In this document: piece by piece, positions 44,764 to 52,172 of the stretch
Position numbering within the stretch: position 1 is the first letter of the stretch
Layout: each line of letters opens with the position of its first letter
Source of the DNA: CAZNOG01 sp964574635
GTDB taxonomy: Bacteria; Bacteroidota; Bacteroidia; Flavobacteriales_D; Cryomorphaceae
Assembly: GCA_964574635.1 (NCBI GenBank)
Contig: CAZNOG010000007.1
Location: 96,380-160,379 of the forward strand
Direction of reading: 5' to 3'
Length of the DNA: 64,000 bases
Position numbers and translations under genes: made by a program
The notes under the pieces: generated by a model
The model's input: the letters and a program-made list of their open reading frames with translations, nothing else
Database searches by the model: none
Told to the model about the DNA's origin: nothing

Positions 44764-45282
44764 ATGGCAAAAGCAACTATAAAAAGGGTGAAGTCCAGTG
44801 AAATCGAGCTGAAAGACCGGCTCGTGGCCATCAACCGCGTAACGAAAGTAACCAAAGGTGGACGGACGTTCGGATTTTCGGCCATCGTCGTGGTGGGCAA
44901 CGAAAACGGAGTAGTCGGCCACGGTTTGGGCAAAGCCAAGGAAGTCACCACGGCGATCGCCAAAGGCATCGACGACGCGAAAAAGAACTTGGTGAAGATA
45001 CCCATCATCAACGGTACGGTACCTCACGCCCAGTACGGGAAGCACGCCGGTGCGCGCATCCTGTTGAAGCCGGCCTCAAACGGTACGGGAGTAATCGCGG
45101 GCGGTAGCATGCGCGCGGTACTCGAAAGCGTGGGCATCAAAGACGTATTGGCCAAGTCACAAGGTTCGGCCAACCCTCACAACGTGGTGAAGGCCACCGT
45201 GGACGCCCTGATGCAAATGCGCGATGCGAAAGCCGTATCGGAGCAAAGGGGCATCCCGATGTCGAAGGTGTTCAACGGTTGA
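44764..45282 (+). CDS. rpsE: 30S ribosomal protein S5
   Basis: S5 is at the mRNA entry site and affects decoding accuracy and spectinomycin sensitivity. The 172-residue protein has LKDRLVAINRVTKVTKGGRTFGFSAIVVVG and the loop GNENGVVGHGLGKAKEV. GGSMRAVLESVGIKDVLAKS lies in its C-terminal domain. It is followed by rpmD after 22 nt. Confidence 0.98.
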   Translation: MAKATIKRVKSSEIELKDRLVAINRVTKVTKGGRTFGFSAIVVVGNENGVVGHGLGKAKEVTTAIAKGIDDAKKNLVKIPIINGTVPHAQYGKHAGARILLKPASNGTGVIAGGSMRAVLESVGIKDVLAKSQGSANPHNVVKATVDALMQMRDAKAVSEQRGIPMSKVFNG

Positions 45283-45304
45283 ATCGAAGGAAACACAGAA
45301 AGCA

Positions 45305-45487
45305 ATGGCAAAGGAAATTATCGTAACACAGGTCAGGAGCTCCATCGGCCGTCCGAAGGACCAAAAGGCGACTTTGGAAGCTTTGGGTTGCCGGAAGATG
45401 CACCGACCGGTGGTCAAAACCGAATCTCCCCAAATCAAAGGCATGATCGAAAAGGTGAAACACCTCGTTCGTGTCGAGTACAAATAA
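45305..45487 (+). CDS. rpmD: 50S ribosomal protein L30
   Basis: L30 is a small large-subunit protein absent from some bacterial lineages. The 60-residue product begins MAKEIIVTQVRSSIGRPKDQ and has LGCRKMHRPVVKTESPQIKGMI. The start is the ATG at 45305; an in-frame upstream extension is not family-like. Gaps are 22 nt to rpsE and 18 nt to rplO. Confidence 0.96.
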   Translation: MAKEIIVTQVRSSIGRPKDQKATLEALGCRKMHRPVVKTESPQIKGMIEKVKHLVRVEYK

Positions 45488-45505
45488 CCCGAAAACGCAC
45501 AGGTA

Positions 45506-45952
45506 ATGAACCTCAGTAATTTAAAGCCGGCCAAAGGGTCCGTAAAAAACAGAAAGCGAATCGGTCGCGGTGAAGGGTCGGGATCCGGCGATACCGCGGG
45601 CCGTGGACACAAAGGCGCCAAGTCGCGAAGCGGCTACAAGCGCAAGCGCGGTTTCGAAGGCGGTCAGATGCCTTTGCAGCGTCGGGTACCGAAATTCGGA
45701 TTCACCAACCCGAACCGCGTGGAGTACAAAGCCATCAACCTCGACGTGATCGAAAGACTGGCGAAAGAGAAGAACCTGGACACTTTCGATCCGGAAGTTT
45801 TTCAAGCAAACGGGCTCGCGTCCAAGAACGACCGAATCAAGATCTTGGGTCGGGGTGAGCTCACGGCCAAAGTAAAAGTGTCGGCACACGCATTTTCCAC
45901 CTCCGCCAAAGCGGCCGTAGAAGCCAAAGGCGGTGAAATCGTAGAAATCTAA
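45506..45952 (+). CDS. rplO: 50S ribosomal protein L15
   Basis: L15 contacts many large-subunit proteins late in assembly. The 148-residue protein has the Gly/Arg-rich N-terminal arm RIGRGEGSGSGDTAGRGHKG followed by AKSRSGYKRKRGFEGGQMPLQRRVPKFGF. A globular C-terminal half ends AAVEAKGGEIVEI. It precedes secY by 16 nt, as in most bacteria. Confidence 0.98.
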   Translation: MNLSNLKPAKGSVKNRKRIGRGEGSGSGDTAGRGHKGAKSRSGYKRKRGFEGGQMPLQRRVPKFGFTNPNRVEYKAINLDVIERLAKEKNLDTFDPEVFQANGLASKNDRIKILGRGELTAKVKVSAHAFSTSAKAAVEAKGGEIVEI

Positions 45953-45968
45953 AGTTCCGCTGAACGGC

Positions 45969-47297
45969 ATGAAAAGCTTTATCCAAACCCTTAAGAATAT
46001 CTGGAGCATCGAAGAGTTGCGCAAACGCATCCTCACGACTCTGGCGTTGTTGTTGGTTTTCCGCATCGGTTCATACGTCGTGCTTCCGGGCATCGATTCA
46101 CAAGCGCTCGCAGCCGCCAATGAAGATGGCGGCGGATTGGCCGGGCTGCTGAACATGTTTACCGGCGGGGCTTTTAACCGAGCATCCATATTCAGTTTGG
46201 GTATCATGCCCTACATTTCGGCGTCCATCATCATGCAGTTGATGGGCATCGCCGTGCCCTCCATCCAGAAAATGCAGAAGGAAGGGGAAAGCGGACGGAA
46301 GAAGATCAATCAATACACCCGGTTTCTGACCATCATCATCACCGGATTTCAGGCACCCGGCTACATCGCCGCGTCCGTGCCGGTAGAGGCCCGCATGTTC
46401 GACACGCCGTTTTGGTGGATGACCGTGGTGATCATCCTCACCTCGGGAACGCTGTTCGTAATGTGGTTGGGTGAGCGCATCACCGACAGGGGTGTGGGCA
46501 ATGGAATTTCCTTGCTGATCATGATCGGTATCATCGCCAGCTTGCCGGGCGCGTTCTTCCAAGAAGTAATCGCGGCTACCGGACCCGAAGGATACGGTTT
46601 GGTGATGTTGCTCGTGGAGTTGCTCGCGCTGCTGATCGTGATTGCGGCCACCGTCGCTTTGGTGCAAGCCGTGCGTCGCGTACCCATTCAATTCGCCAAG
46701 CGTCAAATGGGCACGCGGGAATACAGCCAAGGGGCGCGTCAGTACATTCCGCTGAAAGTCAACAGTGCAGGGGTTATGCCAATCATTTTCGCACAGGCGA
46801 TTATGTTCGTTCCCTTGTATGTGGCACAATATTCCGGAACGGAGTCGGGAATTATGGTAGAATTGTCTAACTTTGCCGGCCTTTGGTACAATGTGATATT
46901 TTTCATTATGGTAGTGGCTTTCACGTATTTCTATACGGCCATCACCGTAAATCCGAACCAAATGGCGGACGATTTGAAGCGAAACGGCGGATTTATCCCC
47001 GGCGTGAAGCCCGGAAAGTCGACCGCGGAGTTCTTGGATACCATTCTCTCGCGCATCACGTTGCCGGGAGCGATTTTCTTGGGTGTGATCGCCATTTTGC
47101 CCGTGTTTGCCATGCAAGCCGGGGTAAAGCAGGCGTTTTCCATATTCTTTGGGGGTACTTCTCTATTGATTATGGTGGGCGTAGTGCTCGACACCCTGCA
47201 ACAAATCGAAAGCTATCTACTCATGCGTCATTACGACGGATTGATGAAAACCGGCAAGTTGGCCGGTCGATCGTCGACCTTCGGGATGGCGGGATAA
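45969..47297 (+). CDS. secY: Preprotein translocase subunit SecY
   Basis: SecY is the channel of the general secretion pathway in the inner membrane. The 442-residue protein has ten predicted helices. Visible motifs are FRIGSYVVLPGID in helix 1, the plug region after GLAGLLNMFTGGAFNRASIFSLGIMPYISASII, and the cytoplasmic loop with RRVPIQFAKRQ. KVNSAGVMPIIFAQ and NPNQMADDLKRNGGFIPGVKPG follow. Many Bacteroidota have map after secY; here infA follows directly after 59 nt. Confidence 0.97.
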   Translation: MKSFIQTLKNIWSIEELRKRILTTLALLLVFRIGSYVVLPGIDSQALAAANEDGGGLAGLLNMFTGGAFNRASIFSLGIMPYISASIIMQLMGIAVPSIQKMQKEGESGRKKINQYTRFLTIIITGFQAPGYIAASVPVEARMFDTPFWWMTVVIILTSGTLFVMWLGERITDRGVGNGISLLIMIGIIASLPGAFFQEVIAATGPEGYGLVMLLVELLALLIVIAATVALVQAVRRVPIQFAKRQMGTREYSQGARQYIPLKVNSAGVMPIIFAQAIMFVPLYVAQYSGTESGIMVELSNFAGLWYNVIFFIMVVAFTYFYTAITVNPNQMADDLKRNGGFIPGVKPGKSTAEFLDTILSRITLPGAIFLGVIAILPVFAMQAGVKQAFSIFFGGTSLLIMVGVVLDTLQQIESYLLMRHYDGLMKTGKLAGRSSTFGMAG

Positions 47298-47356
47298 CGT
47301 GAGTCAAAGACGAAAACGAAAACCAAATAAACCCAAAAGAAAGAAGGATTCATAAT

Positions 47357-47575
47357 ATGGCGAAACAGCCTTCCATCGAACAAGACGGCACCATCGTAGA
47401 GGCATTGTCCAATGCGATGTTCAAAGTGGAACTTGAAAACGGCCACGTGATCATTGCCCACATTTCGGGTAAGATGCGCATGCACTACATCAAGATCTTG
47501 CCGGGCGATAAGGTGAAGGTTGAGATGTCGCCCTACGACCTGTCGAAGGGAAGAATCACTTTCAGATACAAATAA
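47357..47575 (+). CDS. infA: Translation initiation factor IF-1
   Basis: IF-1 occupies the A site during initiation. The 72-residue OB-fold protein begins MAKQPSIEQDGTIVEAL and has SNAMFKVELENGHVIIAHISGKMRMHYIKILPGDKV and the ending LSKGRITFRYK. Length and residues are standard. It is 9 nt before rpmJ. Confidence 0.97.
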   Translation: MAKQPSIEQDGTIVEALSNAMFKVELENGHVIIAHISGKMRMHYIKILPGDKVKVEMSPYDLSKGRITFRYK

Positions 47576-47584
47576 GACCTCGGG

Positions 47585-47701
47585 ATGAAAACAAGAGCGA
47601 GTGTAAAGAAGAGATCCGCCGATTGCAAAATCGTAAGGCGTAAAGGGCGTCTCTATGTCATCAACAAGAAGACCCCGAAATTCAAACAACGACAAGGATA
47701 A
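47585..47701 (+). CDS. rpmJ: 50S ribosomal protein L36, zinc-free form
   Basis: This 38-residue gene was found by reading the gap between infA and rpsM. It encodes MKTRASVKKRSADCKIVRRK, then GRLYVINKKTPKFKQRQG. The usual zinc ligands Cys11, Cys27 and His32 are Ser, Asn and Phe; only Cys14 is left, so it cannot hold zinc. L36 organises rRNA near the peptidyl transferase region. Gaps are 9 nt to infA and 19 nt to rpsM. Confidence 0.96.
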   Translation: MKTRASVKKRSADCKIVRRKGRLYVINKKTPKFKQRQG

Positions 47702-47720
47702 GACGGAAATATAGAACGTT

Positions 47721-48098
47721 ATGGCGAGAATTGCCGGTATAGACCTACCAAAAAACAAACGAGGAGTCATCGGGCTCACTTACATCTACGGAATCGGACC
47801 TTCACGTGCGTCGCAAATTCTGGCGGAAGCCGGTGTGAGCGAAGACACCAAGGTGCAGGATTGGAATGACGAAGAGTTGGCCAACATCCGCCGCGTGTTG
47901 AACGAATCTTTCAAGGTGGAAGGTGCGCTGCGCTCGGAGATCCAGACCAACATCAAGCGGTTGATGGACATCGGGTGCTACCGCGGTATGCGCCACCGTT
48001 CGGGTCTTCCCTTGCGCGGTCAACGAACCAAGAACAACAGCCGCACGCGCAAAGGAAAACGCAAAACCGTAGCCGGCAAGAAGAAAGCCGCCAAGTAA
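47721..48098 (+). CDS. rpsM: 30S ribosomal protein S13
   Basis: S13 lies at the top of the 30S head, touching the P-site tRNA and the 50S bridge. The 125-residue protein begins MARIAGIDLPKNKRGVIGLTYIYGIG. It has CYRGMRHRSGLPLRGQRTKNNSRTRKGK near the C-terminus and ends in a Lys-rich tail. It is first of the alpha-operon block rpsM-rpsK-rpsD-rpoA-rplQ. Confidence 0.98.
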   Translation: MARIAGIDLPKNKRGVIGLTYIYGIGPSRASQILAEAGVSEDTKVQDWNDEELANIRRVLNESFKVEGALRSEIQTNIKRLMDIGCYRGMRHRSGLPLRGQRTKNNSRTRKGKRKTVAGKKKAAK

Positions 48099-48135
48099 TC
48101 CTTCAGGATAGAACATTACCCAGATTATCGAAGTT

Positions 48136-48522
48136 ATGGCCAAGACAAAGACCAAAAAGAAAAGGAATATCAAGGTGGATGCCGTTGGAGAGGCGCACAT
48201 CCAAGCTTCTTTCAACAACATCATCATTTCGCTCACCAACGCCGACGGTCAAGTGATTTCCTGGTCGTCTGCGGGGAAGCAAGGTTTCCGCGGATCCAAG
48301 AAGAACACTCCCTACGCGGCGCAAGTGGCGGCGGAAGACTGTGCCAAGACGGCGCGGGAAGCCGGACTGAGAAAAGTGAAGGTCTATGTAAAAGGTCCCG
48401 GGTCGGGAAGGGAATCGGCCATTCGGTCCATCCACAACTCCGGCATCGAAGTGATGGAGATCATCGACGTCACCCCGCTGCCGCACAACGGGTGTCGCCC
48501 ACCGAAACGCCGACGCGTTTGA
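48136..48522 (+). CDS. rpsK: 30S ribosomal protein S11
   Basis: S11 is part of the platform near the E site and the anti-Shine-Dalgarno end of 16S rRNA. The 128-residue protein has the basic start MAKTKTKKKRNIKVDAVGEAHIQASFNN. SWSSAGKQGFRGSKKNTPYAAQ and the C-terminal DVTPLPHNGCRPPKRRRV follow. Gaps are 37 nt to rpsM and 62 nt to rpsD. Confidence 0.98.
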   Translation: MAKTKTKKKRNIKVDAVGEAHIQASFNNIIISLTNADGQVISWSSAGKQGFRGSKKNTPYAAQVAAEDCAKTAREAGLRKVKVYVKGPGSGRESAIRSIHNSGIEVMEIIDVTPLPHNGCRPPKRRRV

Positions 48523-48584
48523 TACCCCCACCTGAACTCAAAGCATTTAAGTAATCGTCGAGAAGACAAACCACTCCTAACGAA

Positions 48585-49193
48585 ATGGCAAGATACAGAG
48601 GTCCGAAATCCAAGAAAGCACGCAAGTTCCGGGAGCCGATTTTCGGTCCGGACAAAGCGCTGGAGCGCAAGAATTACCCTCCCGGAATGCACGGTCCGGG
48701 CCGCAGACGCTCCAAGCAATCGGAATACTCCATACAGCTGAACGAGAAACAGAAGGCCAAGTACACTTACGGCATTCTCGAGCGGCAATTCGCGAAAATG
48801 TTCGATACCGCCTCGCGACGGTTGGGGATCACCGGTGAGTTGTTGCTGCAACTCTGTGAAGCCCGTTTGGACAACACCGTGTACAGAATGGGCATTGCGC
48901 CCACGCGTAGAGGGGCGCGCCAGCTGGTGAGCCACCGACACATCGAGGTGAACGGCAAGGTGGTGAACATCCCCTCGTACACCCTCAGACCCGGCGACCG
49001 CGTCGCGGTGAGAGAACGTTCCAAGTCTTTGGAAGTCATCACCAATTCCTTGGCGGCCGGCGGGCGGAAAAAATACGACTGGTTGGAATTCGACCGGTCG
49101 ACTTTGGAAGGGGTTTTCATCCAGAACCCCATTCGGGAGCAAATTCCCGAAAACATCAACGAGCAGCTCATCGTCGAGCTCTACTCGAAGTAA
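48585..49193 (+). CDS. rpsD: 30S ribosomal protein S4
   Basis: S4 starts 16S rRNA assembly and helps guard decoding accuracy; in E. coli it represses this operon. The 202-residue protein begins MARYRGPKSKKARKFREPIFG and lacks the N-terminal zinc cysteines. It has PPGMHGPGRRRSKQSEYSIQL and the S4 RNA-binding domain with LCEARLDNTVYRMGIAPTRRGARQLVSHRHIEVNGK. It precedes rpoA by 31 nt. Confidence 0.98.
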   Translation: MARYRGPKSKKARKFREPIFGPDKALERKNYPPGMHGPGRRRSKQSEYSIQLNEKQKAKYTYGILERQFAKMFDTASRRLGITGELLLQLCEARLDNTVYRMGIAPTRRGARQLVSHRHIEVNGKVVNIPSYTLRPGDRVAVRERSKSLEVITNSLAAGGRKKYDWLEFDRSTLEGVFIQNPIREQIPENINEQLIVELYSK

Positions 49194-49224
49194 TTGAACC
49201 CACTAACGATTTAGGAAATTTCTC

Positions 49225-50217
49225 ATGGCCATATTAGAATTTCAACGACCGGACAAGGTCATCATGATCGAGTCAGACAATCACAAGGGGAAGTTTGAAT
49301 TCCGCCCCTTGGAGCCGGGATACGGTATCACCATTGGAAATGCTCTCCGCCGCATCCTGCTGTCCTCTTTGGAGGGCTTCGCCATCACTTCCGTGAAAAT
49401 CGAAGGGGTGGACCACGAGTTTTCCGCGATCGAAGGCGTGGTGGAAGACGTGACCGAAATTATCTTGAACCTCAAGCAAGTGCGGTTCAAACAGCAAATC
49501 GATGGCACCGACTCCGAAAAAGTGACCATCTCTTTCAAAGGCAGCGACAAATTCACCGCCGGTGATATCGGGAAACACACCACGGCGTTTCAAGTGCTGA
49601 ACGCCGACCACGTGATCTGCCGACTCGAGAAGAGCGTTGGACTGGAAATCGAACTCAACATCGGAAAAGGACGGGGATACCGACCCTCCGAAGAGAACAA
49701 AACGTCCAACCCGCCCATCGGAACCATTTTCGTGGACTCCATTTTCACCCCCATCCGAAAGGTGAACTACACCATAGAAAACTACCGGGTGGAGCAGAAA
49801 ACCGACTACGAAAAGCTCATCCTTGAGATCGAGACCGACGGGAGCATCAACCCCAAAGACTCCCTTCGGGAAGCATCGAAAATCCTCATCCAACACTTCA
49901 TGCTCTTTTCCGACGAGAAGATCACTCTCGACGAAGAAGAGGAAACGGATTCGGAGGAATTCGACGAAACTTCCCTCCACATGCGCCAGTTGCTGAAGAC
50001 CAAACTGGTCGACATGGATCTGAGCGTTCGTGCCCTGAACTGCCTCAAAGCCGCGGATATCGAAACTTTGGGCGATTTGGTGTCTTACAACAAGAACGAC
50101 CTTTTGAAGTTCAGAAACTTCGGGAAGAAATCACTCACCGAACTCGAAGACCTCATCGAAGCCAAAGGTTTGACCTTCGGCATGAGCGTATCGAAATATA
50201 AACTCGACAAAGAATAA
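49225..50217 (+). CDS. rpoA: DNA-directed RNA polymerase subunit alpha
   Basis: Alpha dimerises to start RNA polymerase assembly; its C-terminal domain touches DNA and activators. The 330-residue protein has the dimerisation motif PGYGITIGNALRRILLSSLEG near residue 30. A linker rich in Glu/Asp follows (DEEEETDSEEFDE). The helix-hairpin-helix C-terminal domain reads DLSVRALNCLKAADIETLGDLVSYNKNDLLKFRNFGKKSLTELEDLI. Length is standard. Confidence 0.98.
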   Translation: MAILEFQRPDKVIMIESDNHKGKFEFRPLEPGYGITIGNALRRILLSSLEGFAITSVKIEGVDHEFSAIEGVVEDVTEIILNLKQVRFKQQIDGTDSEKVTISFKGSDKFTAGDIGKHTTAFQVLNADHVICRLEKSVGLEIELNIGKGRGYRPSEENKTSNPPIGTIFVDSIFTPIRKVNYTIENYRVEQKTDYEKLILEIETDGSINPKDSLREASKILIQHFMLFSDEKITLDEEEETDSEEFDETSLHMRQLLKTKLVDMDLSVRALNCLKAADIETLGDLVSYNKNDLLKFRNFGKKSLTELEDLIEAKGLTFGMSVSKYKLDKE

Positions 50218-50262
50218 TTAGCGGATCGAGAAGAATAAACCTCACCGCGCTACGCAATTACA

Positions 50263-50928
50263 ATGAGACACGGCAAGAAATTTAACGCACTGGGCAGGAA
50301 AACCGCACACCGCGGCGCCATGCTGAGCAATATGGCGACCTCCCTGATCATGCACAAGCGCATCAATACCACTGTTGCGAAAGCCAAAGCATTGCGGGTA
50401 TTCGTTGAACCGGTATTGACGCGATCGAAAACGGATTCCACCCACAACCGCAGGGAAGCTTTCAAAACGCTGCGCAACAAGCACGCCGTGATCGAGCTGT
50501 TTTCTACGGTGGGACCGAAAATCGGCGACAGACCGGGAGGCTACGTGCGCATCATCAAAACCGGTACGCGACTGGGCGACGCCGCCGAAATGGCCATGGT
50601 GGAACTCGTGGACTTCAACGAAACCATGCTGGCCGGCAAGAAAACCAAAACCAGACGAAGCCGTCGGGGTGGTGGTAAAAAGACGACTGCGCAGGCAACG
50701 GCTACTGAAGACGTGAAGAAGGAAGCAGCGGCCACCGAAGCAAAAGCCGAGGAGCCCAAGGCGGAGAAACCCATACCGGAGGAAACCAAAGCCAAGGAAG
50801 AGCCCAAAGCGGAAGCCAAGGCCGAGGCGGCCGAGAAGAAAACCGACGAGCCCGAAGCGAAAGAGCAAAAGGGTTCCGATGAAGGCGGCGATGCCGAAAA
50901 GGCGTCGGACGACGACAAAACAGAATGA
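50263..50928 (+). CDS. rplQ: 50S ribosomal protein L17 with long low-complexity tail
   Basis: L17 sits near the tunnel exit. The core (residues 1-125) starts MRHGKKFNALGRKTAHRGAMLSNMATSLIMHKRINTT and ends with the LVDFNE segment. Total length is 221, against 127 in E. coli. The extra 90 residues are a basic stretch (KKTKTRRSRRGGGKKTT) and then an Ala/Glu/Lys/Pro tail with imperfect repeats such as KAEEPKAEKP and KAEAKAEAAEK. The tail is probably disordered. It is the last gene before the terminator. Confidence 0.96.
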   Translation: MRHGKKFNALGRKTAHRGAMLSNMATSLIMHKRINTTVAKAKALRVFVEPVLTRSKTDSTHNRREAFKTLRNKHAVIELFSTVGPKIGDRPGGYVRIIKTGTRLGDAAEMAMVELVDFNETMLAGKKTKTRRSRRGGGKKTTAQATATEDVKKEAAATEAKAEEPKAEKPIPEETKAKEEPKAEAKAEAAEKKTDEPEAKEQKGSDEGGDAEKASDDDKTE

Positions 50929-50961
50929 TAGGGGACTGGAAATCGATCCTTCAACTTACCG

Positions 50962-50997
50962 AAAGGGATAATGTACATTTGCATTATCCCTTTTTTT
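50962..50997 (+). terminator. Rho-independent terminator of the ribosomal superoperon
   Basis: AAAGGGATAATG (50962-50973) and CATTATCCCTTT (50982-50993) form a perfect 12-bp stem with an 8-nt loop, TACATTTG, and the T-run continues to 50997. It lies 33 nt after the rplQ stop. The loop itself has the form of a -7 promoter element. Confidence 0.92.
50974..50981 (+). promoter_or_regulatory. Possible -7 element of carA in the terminator loop
   Basis: TACATTTG matches TAnnTTTG and is 32 nt before the carA ATG. No TTG is found about 20 nt upstream, so promoter activity is uncertain. carA has no other visible promoter. Confidence 0.35.
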
Positions 50998-51013
50998 CAA
51001 TTTATACCCGCAG

Positions 51014-52144
51014 ATGAGTCAATCCACTGAACACACGGCCGTGCTGCTGCTCGCCGACGGAACCGCGTACACCGGAAAAGCCGTGGGCGCCGTGGGAACC
51101 ACCACCGGCGAGATCGCTTTCAATACCGCCATGACCGGCTACCAGGAAGTTTTTACCGATCCTTCCTACCACGGGCAGATTTTGGTCATGGCTACGGCTC
51201 ACATCGGCAATTACGGGGTGCACGAAGAGGAGACGGAATCGAACAAGATTCACGTGGCCGGTGTGGTGACGAGGAATTTCTCATCGGTGTACAGCCGCAA
51301 GGGACCCGTTTCTTCATTGGACGAATATTTCAAGCGTGACGGGATTCCCGGAATTTCCGGGATCGACACCCGCGCGCTGATCCGCCACATCCGCGATAAA
51401 GGCGCCATGAACGCCGTGCTCTCCACCGAGACGGACGACTTGGAGGCGTTGAGGAAAATATTGGAAGAAGCCCCCGACATGCAGGGATTGCAGCTGTCTT
51501 CGGAGGTCACTTGTGCGCAAGCGTATGAACAAGGCTACCCGGGTGCGGAAATGCGAGTGGCGGCGCTGGACTTCGGTTTGAAGAGCAGCTTGGTGCGGTG
51601 CCTCGTGGACAGGGGGTGCTTGGTGAAAGTCTTTCCCATGCACTCTACGGTACGGGAAATGGAGGAGTGGGAGCCGGACGGTTACCTGCTTTCAAACGGT
51701 CCCGGCGATCCCTCGGCCATGGAGCCGACCATCGCATTGGTCAAGGAGGTGATCGTTACGGGGAAGCCCGTGTTCGGTATTTGCCTGGGCCACCAACTCA
51801 TCGCTTTGAGCCACGGGGTGCACACGGTGAAAATGTTCAACGGCCACCGTGGGGTGAACCATCCGGTGGTGAATCTCGCCACCGGAAAGGGGGAGATCAC
51901 TTCGCAGAACCACGGTTTTACGGTAGACCGGAAATCTGCCGAGAACTCCGAGGGGATACGTATCACCCACAAAAACCTAAATGACGAATCCGTCGCCGGC
52001 ATCGCGTTGGAGGGCAAACCCGTGTTTTCGGTGCAATACCATCCCGAAGCCTCGGCCGGTCCGCACGATTCGCGCTACCTTTTTGATCATTTCGTCGAGA
52101 ACATCCGCCTTTCCAAGGGCGTGGAAGTTTCCGATTCACAATAA
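51014..52144 (+). CDS. carA: Carbamoyl-phosphate synthase small subunit
   Basis: CarA hydrolyses glutamine and passes ammonia to CarB for carbamoyl phosphate, used for pyrimidines and arginine. The 376-residue protein has the small-subunit domain (AFNTAMTGYQEVFTDPSYHGQI, GISGIDTRALIRHIRDKG). The class I amidotransferase domain follows, with nucleophile Cys257 in GICLGHQLIAL and QYHPEAS near residue 342. carB is not in the window. It is 28 nt before eno. Confidence 0.96.
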   Translation: MSQSTEHTAVLLLADGTAYTGKAVGAVGTTTGEIAFNTAMTGYQEVFTDPSYHGQILVMATAHIGNYGVHEEETESNKIHVAGVVTRNFSSVYSRKGPVSSLDEYFKRDGIPGISGIDTRALIRHIRDKGAMNAVLSTETDDLEALRKILEEAPDMQGLQLSSEVTCAQAYEQGYPGAEMRVAALDFGLKSSLVRCLVDRGCLVKVFPMHSTVREMEEWEPDGYLLSNGPGDPSAMEPTIALVKEVIVTGKPVFGICLGHQLIALSHGVHTVKMFNGHRGVNHPVVNLATGKGEITSQNHGFTVDRKSAENSEGIRITHKNLNDESVAGIALEGKPVFSVQYHPEASAGPHDSRYLFDHFVENIRLSKGVEVSDSQ

Positions 52145-52172
52145 AACTTCATCAACCAAAATACACGATATC

